In this document: one piece after another, positions 59,157 through 64,000 of the stretch | Layout of the letters: every line of letters begins with the position of its first letter | Numbering within the stretch: position 1 is the first letter of the stretch | NCBI GenBank assembly: GCA_031415015.1 | Contig: JANOQT010000090.1 | Coordinates: 62,001 to 126,000 of the forward strand | Source: JAUYQR01 sp031415015 | Lineage (GTDB): Bacteria; Pseudomonadota; Alphaproteobacteria; Rhodobacterales; Rhodobacteraceae | DNA length: 64,000 nucleotides | Reading direction: 5' to 3' | Made by a program: the position numbers and the translations under genes | Notes under the pieces: model-generated | The model's input: the letters and a program-made list of their open reading frames with translations, nothing else | The model's database searches: none | What the model was told of the DNA's origin: nothing

Positions 59157-61600
59157 CGCGCCTGCTGCGATGGCTGGGGCTGGTGGTGCTGCTGGCGGGC
59201 CCGCTGGCGGCGCAGGACGGCGCGCTGGTGGAATTTCCGGGTGCCCGGGATGGTCAGTCAGTCGAAGACGGTGCGGCGCTGAACTATGCCGACTGGGAGC
59301 AGATGGCGGGCCGCGCCGAGACGGAGATTACCAACCGCAATTCAAGTGCTGACCGGCTGGAGGAAACGCGGTCGCAGCTGGCGCAATGGCGGGCGGCGCT
59401 TTTGGGCGCGCAAAGCGCCAATTCAGCGCGGATCGGCACTTTGCGGCAGCAGTTGGAGGCTCTTGGCCCCGCTCCGGTGGAAGGGGCCAGCGAGGGCGAG
59501 GAAATCTCCAAACGCCGGCAGGAATTGGCGGATCAACTGGTGCGGCTGCAATCGCCCGGCATCGCGGCGGAGGAGGCGTATCGGCGTGCGAACGGGTTGA
59601 TCAGCGAGATCGACCGGACGCTCAGGGAACGCCAGGCTGATCAGCTGCTGCAGCTCTGGCCCTCACCGGTGAACCCCGGCAACTGGCCGGAGGCGGCGAT
59701 CGGCCTGTCGGATACCGTGCTGCGCTTGTGGGACGAGGCCGCGGAGGCCTGGAGCGACCCGGAAGCGCGGTCGGAACTGTTCGACAACCTGCCGCTGATC
59801 CTGATCCTGCTGGTGGTGGCAGTGGCGCTGGTTGTCTATGTGCGCCGCTGGGTCGAGCAGTTTGCCGAGCGGCTTTTGGCCGGGGCCACGGCGCGGGCGC
59901 GCAATGTCTGGTCGCTGCTGGCGTCGACCGGAGAGATCATCTTGCCGACCTTGGGCGTGGTGGCGCTGGCGACGGCGCTGGTGGCCAGCGGCATGCTGGG
60001 CGAGATCGGGCGATCTATCACGGCGGCGTTGCCGGTGATGGGCTTTTGGGTGTTTGTCGCGGCCTGGCTGGGCAAGCGCGCTTTCCCGCTGACGCAGGGC
60101 GAGAATGCGGTGCTGCCGATGCCACCCGAGCGGCGGGCCGAAGGGCGGTTCCTGGCGGTGCTGATGGGGCTGGTGCTGGCGGCCGAAGGGTTCCGCAGTG
60201 CTGCGATGGACGCGCAGGCCTATTCCGATGCGACGACATCGGTGATGTCGTTCCCGATCCTGCTGACGGCGGGATTGATCCTGCTGCGCACCGGCGGGGT
60301 GTTGCGCAAATCACGCGAGATGGCGGACCGAAGCTATGCGCTGCGCCTGCTGACGATATTGGCACGGGGGCTGACCGTGATCGGCTTTGCCGGGCCGGTG
60401 CTGGCCGCGTTTGGCTATGTGCAGGCGGCGTCGGCGCTGATCTATCCGGCGATCCTGTCGCTGGGGCTGGTGACGCTGCTGTTCATCACGCAGCGGTTGA
60501 TCGGCGATGTCTGGGCGATGATCATCAAGAGCGACGACAAGGGCCGCGATGCGCTGGTGCCGGTGCTGGCGGGTTTTGGTCTGACGCTGGCCTCGCTGCC
60601 GGTGTTTGCGCTGATCTGGGGCGCGCGGCTGTCCGACCTGACCGAGTTGTGGACCCGGTTCACCGAAGGCTTCCAGATGGGCGAGACGCGCATTTCGCCG
60701 TCGAACTTCATGGTCTTCGCGGTGATCTTCGTGATCGGCTACATGCTGACGCGGCTGTTTCAGGGGGCGTTGCGCACCACGATCCTGCCGAAGACCAGCA
60801 TGGACAGCGGCGGGCAGACCGCCTTGGTCGCGGGGATCGGCTATGTGGGGATCTTTCTGGCCGCACTGGTGGCGATCAACGCGGCGGGGATTGATCTGTC
60901 CGGTCTGGCCATCGTCGCCGGTGCCCTGTCGGTCGGCATCGGTTTTGGCTTGCAGACCATCGTGTCGAACTTCGTCTCCGGCATCATCCTGCTGATCGAG
61001 CGTCCGGTCAGCGAGGGCGACTGGATCGAGGTGGGGGGCGTGCAGGGCAGGGTTCGGGCAATCTCGGTGCGGTCTACCCGGATCGAGACGTTTGACCGCA
61101 ACGACGTGATCGTGCCGAATGCCGATCTGATCACCGGGCAGGTGACCAACTGGACGCGCTTCAACCTGTCGGGGCGGCTGATTGTGCCGGTGGCGGTGGC
61201 GCTGGGATCGGATACCCGAAAGGTGGACCGCATCCTGCGCGAGATCGCCGAGGCGCAGCCTTTGGCGGTGCTGAACCCGCCGCCATTTATCGTGCTGATG
61301 GGCTATACCAATCTGGTGATGAACTTCGAGATCCGCGTGATCCTGCGCGACGTCAATTTCAGCCTGACGGTGCGCAGCGACATCAACCATCAGATCATGG
61401 AGCGGTTTGCGGCGGAAGGTGTGCATATCGTGGCCCCTCCGGTGCCAGTGGCCGAGCCTGACCCGGTAAAGATGGCGGAGACCGTGCTGGCGCTGGCCGA
61501 TCTGGTGGACAAGGAGCCACGCCGCGCGCGGGCGGGGACTGGGACTCGGGCGGGGACTCGGGCCGCGACAAAGGTCGATGTGAAGGGGGCGGACAGGTGA
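59153..61600 (+). CDS. DUF3772 MscS-family mechanosensitive channel
   Basis: Large membrane protein of 815 aa. A signal peptide (MTRLLRWLGLVVLLAGPLAAQ) leads to a periplasmic coiled-coil DUF3772 region (about 45-165, ENRNSSADRLEETRSQLAQW-like helices). Around ten transmembrane helices follow. The MscS core has the pore helix IVAGALSVGIGFGLQTIVSNF, then SGIILLIERPVSEGDWIEVGG and the beta domain RSTRIETFDRNDVIVPNADLI, with a cytoplasmic cage. It releases solutes on osmotic downshock. It overlaps cysK (ATGA) and AlaX (GTGA) by 4 bases each. Confidence 0.92.
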   Translation: MTRLLRWLGLVVLLAGPLAAQDGALVEFPGARDGQSVEDGAALNYADWEQMAGRAETEITNRNSSADRLEETRSQLAQWRAALLGAQSANSARIGTLRQQLEALGPAPVEGASEGEEISKRRQELADQLVRLQSPGIAAEEAYRRANGLISEIDRTLRERQADQLLQLWPSPVNPGNWPEAAIGLSDTVLRLWDEAAEAWSDPEARSELFDNLPLILILLVVAVALVVYVRRWVEQFAERLLAGATARARNVWSLLASTGEIILPTLGVVALATALVASGMLGEIGRSITAALPVMGFWVFVAAWLGKRAFPLTQGENAVLPMPPERRAEGRFLAVLMGLVLAAEGFRSAAMDAQAYSDATTSVMSFPILLTAGLILLRTGGVLRKSREMADRSYALRLLTILARGLTVIGFAGPVLAAFGYVQAASALIYPAILSLGLVTLLFITQRLIGDVWAMIIKSDDKGRDALVPVLAGFGLTLASLPVFALIWGARLSDLTELWTRFTEGFQMGETRISPSNFMVFAVIFVIGYMLTRLFQGALRTTILPKTSMDSGGQTALVAGIGYVGIFLAALVAINAAGIDLSGLAIVAGALSVGIGFGLQTIVSNFVSGIILLIERPVSEGDWIEVGGVQGRVRAISVRSTRIETFDRNDVIVPNADLITGQVTNWTRFNLSGRLIVPVAVALGSDTRKVDRILREIAEAQPLAVLNPPPFIVLMGYTNLVMNFEIRVILRDVNFSLTVRSDINHQIMERFAAEGVHIVAPPVPVAEPDPVKMAETVLALADLVDKEPRRARAGTGTRAGTRAATKVDVKGADR

Positions 61601-62313
61601 CTGAACTGTTGTTCCGGCAGGACGCTTACCTGACCGAGGCCCCGTGCCGGATCATCGGCCACACCGATGAAGGTGCGCTGATCGTTGACCGGACGGTGTT
61701 CTATGCGACCGGTGGTGGGCAGCCCGGTGACAGCGGGATGCTGGAATGGGCAGGCGGGCGGATGCCGATTGCGACGGCGGTCAAGGTCGCGGGCGGCGTG
61801 GCACTGGTGCCCGGCGAGCCGTTGGCGATGCCGCCGGTGGGAACTGAGGCGCGCCAGCAGATCGACTGGGGCCGGCGGTACCGGCTGATGCGGATGCACA
61901 CGGCGCTGCACCTGTTGTCGGTGGTGATCCCCTTGCCGGTGACCGGCGGGCAGATCGGGGCCGACCGCGGGCGGCTGGATTTCGACATGGACGAACCGCC
62001 GGAGGATGTGGCGGCCCTTGAGGCGGCGCTGAATGCGTTGATCGACCGCGATCTGCCAGTGACTGAGACCTGGATCAGTGACGCGGAACTGCTGGCCAAT
62101 CCGGGGCTGGTCAAGACCTTGCGGGTGATGCCGCCGGTCGGTCAGGGCCGGGTGCGGCTGGTGCGGATCGGCTCGGGTGCCGATCAGGTTGACCTGCAGC
62201 CCTGCGGCGGCACCCATGTGGCGCGGACGGGTGAGATCGGCCGCGTGGAGATCGGCCGGATCGAGAAGAAGGGCCGCCAGAACCGCCGGGTGCCGATCAC
62301 GCTGGTCGGATAG
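61597..62313 (+). CDS. alaX: Alanyl-tRNA editing protein AlaX
   Basis: Free-standing editing enzyme of 238 aa that hydrolyses Ser-tRNA(Ala), homologous to the editing domain of alanyl-tRNA synthetase. Zinc ligands are H101 and H105 (HTALHLL) and C203 and H207 (CGGTH). A N-terminal OB-like part (FYATGGGQPGDSG) makes it AlaX-M type. It starts with GTG at 61597, overlapping the channel stop by 4 bases with GGGGGC upstream. An ArsR-operator region follows. Confidence 0.92.
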   Translation: MTELLFRQDAYLTEAPCRIIGHTDEGALIVDRTVFYATGGGQPGDSGMLEWAGGRMPIATAVKVAGGVALVPGEPLAMPPVGTEARQQIDWGRRYRLMRMHTALHLLSVVIPLPVTGGQIGADRGRLDFDMDEPPEDVAALEAALNALIDRDLPVTETWISDAELLANPGLVKTLRVMPPVGQGRVRLVRIGSGADQVDLQPCGGTHVARTGEIGRVEIGRIEKKGRQNRRVPITLVG

Positions 62314-62345
62314 GGCGTCATAAAAGCTTCATTGGACGCGCGATG

Positions 62346-62369
62346 ATATTTCCGGCATTCCGGAAATAT
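62346..62369. promoter_or_regulatory. ArsR-type operator overlapping the start codon
   Basis: Perfect 10-bp arms ATATTTCCGG and CCGGAAATAT separated by CATT. The right arm contains the AT of the ATG at 62368, so bound repressor would cover the start codon. Confidence 0.7.
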
Positions 62370-63198
62370 GGAACAGACGCGCGCCTCACATGCTTTTGCC
62401 ACGCTCGGTCATCCTGACCGGCTGCGGGTGTTCCGGCTGATCCTGCGCTTTGCGCCCCGCGGCGTGCGCCCGACCGAGATCGCCGGGGCGCTGGGGCTCA
62501 AGCAGAACACTCTTTCGCATCACCTGTCCGACCTTGCCGCCGCCGGTTTGATCCGGGTCGAACGGCAGGGCCGGTCGTTGTTCTACGCTGCCGATCTGGA
62601 CGCGACCGAGGCGCTGATCGGCTATCTGGCCTTTGATGTCGGGCGTGGGCGGCCCGATCTGCTTGGCCCCATCCTGTCGGCTCAAAAAGGAACTCCTCCC
62701 ATGCGTGACACCGATTTCGACGTGCTGTTCATCTGTACGGGCAACTCGGCCCGGTCGATCTTTGCCGAAGTGCTGCTGCGCGATCTGGGGCAGGGCAAGT
62801 TTCAGGCGTTCTCTGCCGGAACCCGGCCCGGCAGTGCGCTGAACCCGGTGGCGCTGGATGTGCTGGCGCGCAACGGGCACGATGTGGCGGGCCTGCGGTC
62901 CAAGCATGTGACGGAGTTTCAGGTGCCGGATGCCATCATGATGGATTTCGTCTTTACCGTCTGCGATACGGCGGCGGGCGAGGAGTGTCCACCCTGGCCG
63001 GGCCAGCCGATCACCGGCCATTGGGGGCTGCCCGACCCGGTCAAGGCAACGGGGACGGATGCGGAAAAGGCGCTGGTCTTCGCGCAGACCTATGCCGCCT
63101 TGCGCCGCCGGATCGCGGCGTTCGTGGCATTGCCGTTCGACACGCTGGACCGGATGTCGCTGCAACACAGCGTCGATGCCATCGGGTCGGCGCACTGA
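62368..63198 (+). CDS. ArsR-ArsC fusion: arsenic repressor plus arsenate reductase
   Basis: Fusion of 276 aa. Residues 1-105 form an ArsR winged helix (ASHAFATLGHPDRLRVFRLI, KQNTLSHHLSDLAAAGLI). Residues 115-265 are a low-molecular-weight-phosphatase-type arsenate reductase with the CX5R loop CTGNSAR (C123, R129) and two further cysteines, C199 and C207, spaced as in thioredoxin-coupled ArsC. The ArsR part has no cysteine before C123, so the usual As(III) trithiolate site is absent from it. No good ribosome binding site precedes the ATG, which lies in the operator, so translation may be leaderless. The next ars gene starts 2 bases after the stop. Confidence 0.9.
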   Translation: MEQTRASHAFATLGHPDRLRVFRLILRFAPRGVRPTEIAGALGLKQNTLSHHLSDLAAAGLIRVERQGRSLFYAADLDATEALIGYLAFDVGRGRPDLLGPILSAQKGTPPMRDTDFDVLFICTGNSARSIFAEVLLRDLGQGKFQAFSAGTRPGSALNPVALDVLARNGHDVAGLRSKHVTEFQVPDAIMMDFVFTVCDTAAGEECPPWPGQPITGHWGLPDPVKATGTDAEKALVFAQTYAALRRRIAAFVALPFDTLDRMSLQHSVDAIGSAH

Positions 63199-63199
63199 G

Positions 63200-64000
63200 G
63201 TGCCCCGCATCGCCCTGAACGGGCTAGGCCGCATCGGCAAGCTGGCCCTGCGTGACCTGATCGACACGGGGGCGGGCGGCGAGATCGTGCTGGTCAACGA
63301 CCCCGAGGGCGACGCCGAACAGCATGCGCTGCTGATGGAGTTTGACAGTGTCCATGGCCGCTGGCGCACGCCGGTTGCGCATGAGGCTGGCGCGCTGGTT
63401 CTGGACGGCCAGCGCATCCGGCTGAGCCATGAGACCACCATCGCGGCCCTGCCTCTGGCGGAGCTGGGCGTCGATCTGGTGGTCGACTGTACCGGGGTGT
63501 TCAAGACCGCTGCGAAGGTCGCGCCCTACTACGACGCAGGAGTGCGCAAGGTGGTGGTCAGCGCGCCGGTCAAGGATGGCGGGGCGCTCAATCTGGTTTA
63601 TGGGGTGAACCATCATTTGTATGACGGCAGCCAGTCGCTGATTACGGCGGCGTCCTGTACGACGAACTGTCTGGCCCCGGTGGTGAAGGTGATCCATGAA
63701 GGTATTGGCATCCTCCACGGGTCGATCACCACGATCCATGACGTGACCAATACGCAAACCATCGTCGACCGCCCGGCGAAGGACATGCGCCGGGCGCGGT
63801 CGGCGCTGCTGAACCTGATCCCGACGACGACGGGGTCGGCGACGGCGATCACGCTGATTTACCCCGAGTTGGCGGGGCGGCTGAACGGCCATGCGGTGCG
63901 GGTGCCGCTGCTGAATGCCTCGCTGACTGATTGCGTGTTCGAGGTGGCGCGCGCGACCACGGCGGCGGAGGTGAATGCCTTGTTCGCTGCCGCAGCCGAA
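63200..64000 (+). CDS. Arsenic operon-type glyceraldehyde-3-phosphate dehydrogenase (partial)
   Basis: The first 267 codons of a GAPDH, starting at GTG 63200 and running off the window. RIALNGLGRIGKLALRDL is the NAD-binding start and the catalytic pair is C153 (AASCTTNCLAP) and H180. In ars operons this enzyme makes 1-arseno-3-phosphoglycerate from arsenate, which ArsJ exports. Location directly after the ArsR-ArsC fusion supports that role over glycolysis. An arsJ gene just beyond the window is predicted. Confidence 0.88.
   Translation, partial: MPRIALNGLGRIGKLALRDLIDTGAGGEIVLVNDPEGDAEQHALLMEFDSVHGRWRTPVAHEAGALVLDGQRIRLSHETTIAALPLAELGVDLVVDCTGVFKTAAKVAPYYDAGVRKVVVSAPVKDGGALNLVYGVNHHLYDGSQSLITAASCTTNCLAPVVKVIHEGIGILHGSITTIHDVTNTQTIVDRPAKDMRRARSALLNLIPTTTGSATAITLIYPELAGRLNGHAVRVPLLNASLTDCVFEVARATTAAEVNALFAAAAE

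Noticed and set aside
1..64000. tRNA genes, CRISPR arrays, insertion sequences
   Set aside because: No cloverleaf with a T-loop consensus was seen outside ssrA, no regularly spaced direct repeats were found, and no transposase motif or terminal inverted repeat pair was found.

Overview
ORGANISM. The window is high-GC DNA that reads as the chromosome of a Rhodobacterales alphaproteobacterium (Rhodobacteraceae/Paracoccaceae type). The evidence is a permuted two-piece alphaproteobacterial tmRNA, an RNase E with a long acidic insertion in its S1 domain, an F1-ATPase zeta-type DUF1476 protein, an alpha-type SspB, a PurS/PurC pair, TrgA/TrgB-like tellurite proteins, the fumC-DUF4169-RHH arrangement, a GTTC-N7-GTTC LexA box and GGAG-type ribosome binding sites. 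I see no tRNA or rRNA genes, no CRISPR array and no recognisable insertion sequence. LAYOUT. 0-5 kb: a DctD-like regulator lacking the sigma-54 contact loop, RNase E, TusA. 5-16 kb: CcdA; a membrane alpha/beta hydrolase coupled to a cytochrome P450; a tctCBA carboxylate transporter; a secreted unknown; a PgtC-like binding protein divergent from a TctD/TctE-type two-component system. 16-22 kb: purC and purS, two small conserved proteins, then parts of a split B12-dependent methionine synthase (homocysteine-binding protein, corrinoid protein) with a 52-residue membrane protein and DUF1638, and a radical SAM gene under a LexA box. 22-28 kb, mostly minus strand: fumC-DUF4169-RHH, a PmtA-like methyltransferase, sspB, chrA and a rhodanese-ChrB fusion, a secreted unknown, then ssrA. 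28-37 kb: a type III polyketide synthase with a membrane O-methyltransferase, an orphan polyamine-type binding protein, a class V aminotransferase, and a photo-oxidative/tellurite stress block (photolyase, cyclopropane synthase, trgA, trgB). 37-51 kb: a LacI-controlled glycoside locus. A Gfo/Idh/MocA dehydrogenase, a TIM-barrel epimerase and LacI run leftward. A sugar ABC transporter, beta-mannosidase, second epimerase, second dehydrogenase and GH43 enzyme run rightward. Two tandem palindromic operators lie over the rightward promoter, and the binding-protein gene has an in-frame TAA. 51-53 kb: a GntR regulator and an omega-aminotransferase with overlapping palindromes between them. 53-58 kb: an accessory-looking cluster of secreted proteins, with an intact RTX protein, a decayed RTX paralogue and small secreted proteins. 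58-64 kb: cysK, a DUF3772 MscS channel, AlaX, and the start of an arsenic operon (ArsR-ArsC fusion, GAPDH running off the window). CROSS-CUTTING SIGNALS. A perfect 16-bp palindrome occurs three times between genes (13739, 28424, 53241). A hairpin-plus-tail intergenic repeat family occurs at 4822, 37190 and 49371. Two genes carry in-frame nonsense codons (41169 and 57080), so either the assembly has errors or these genes are decaying.
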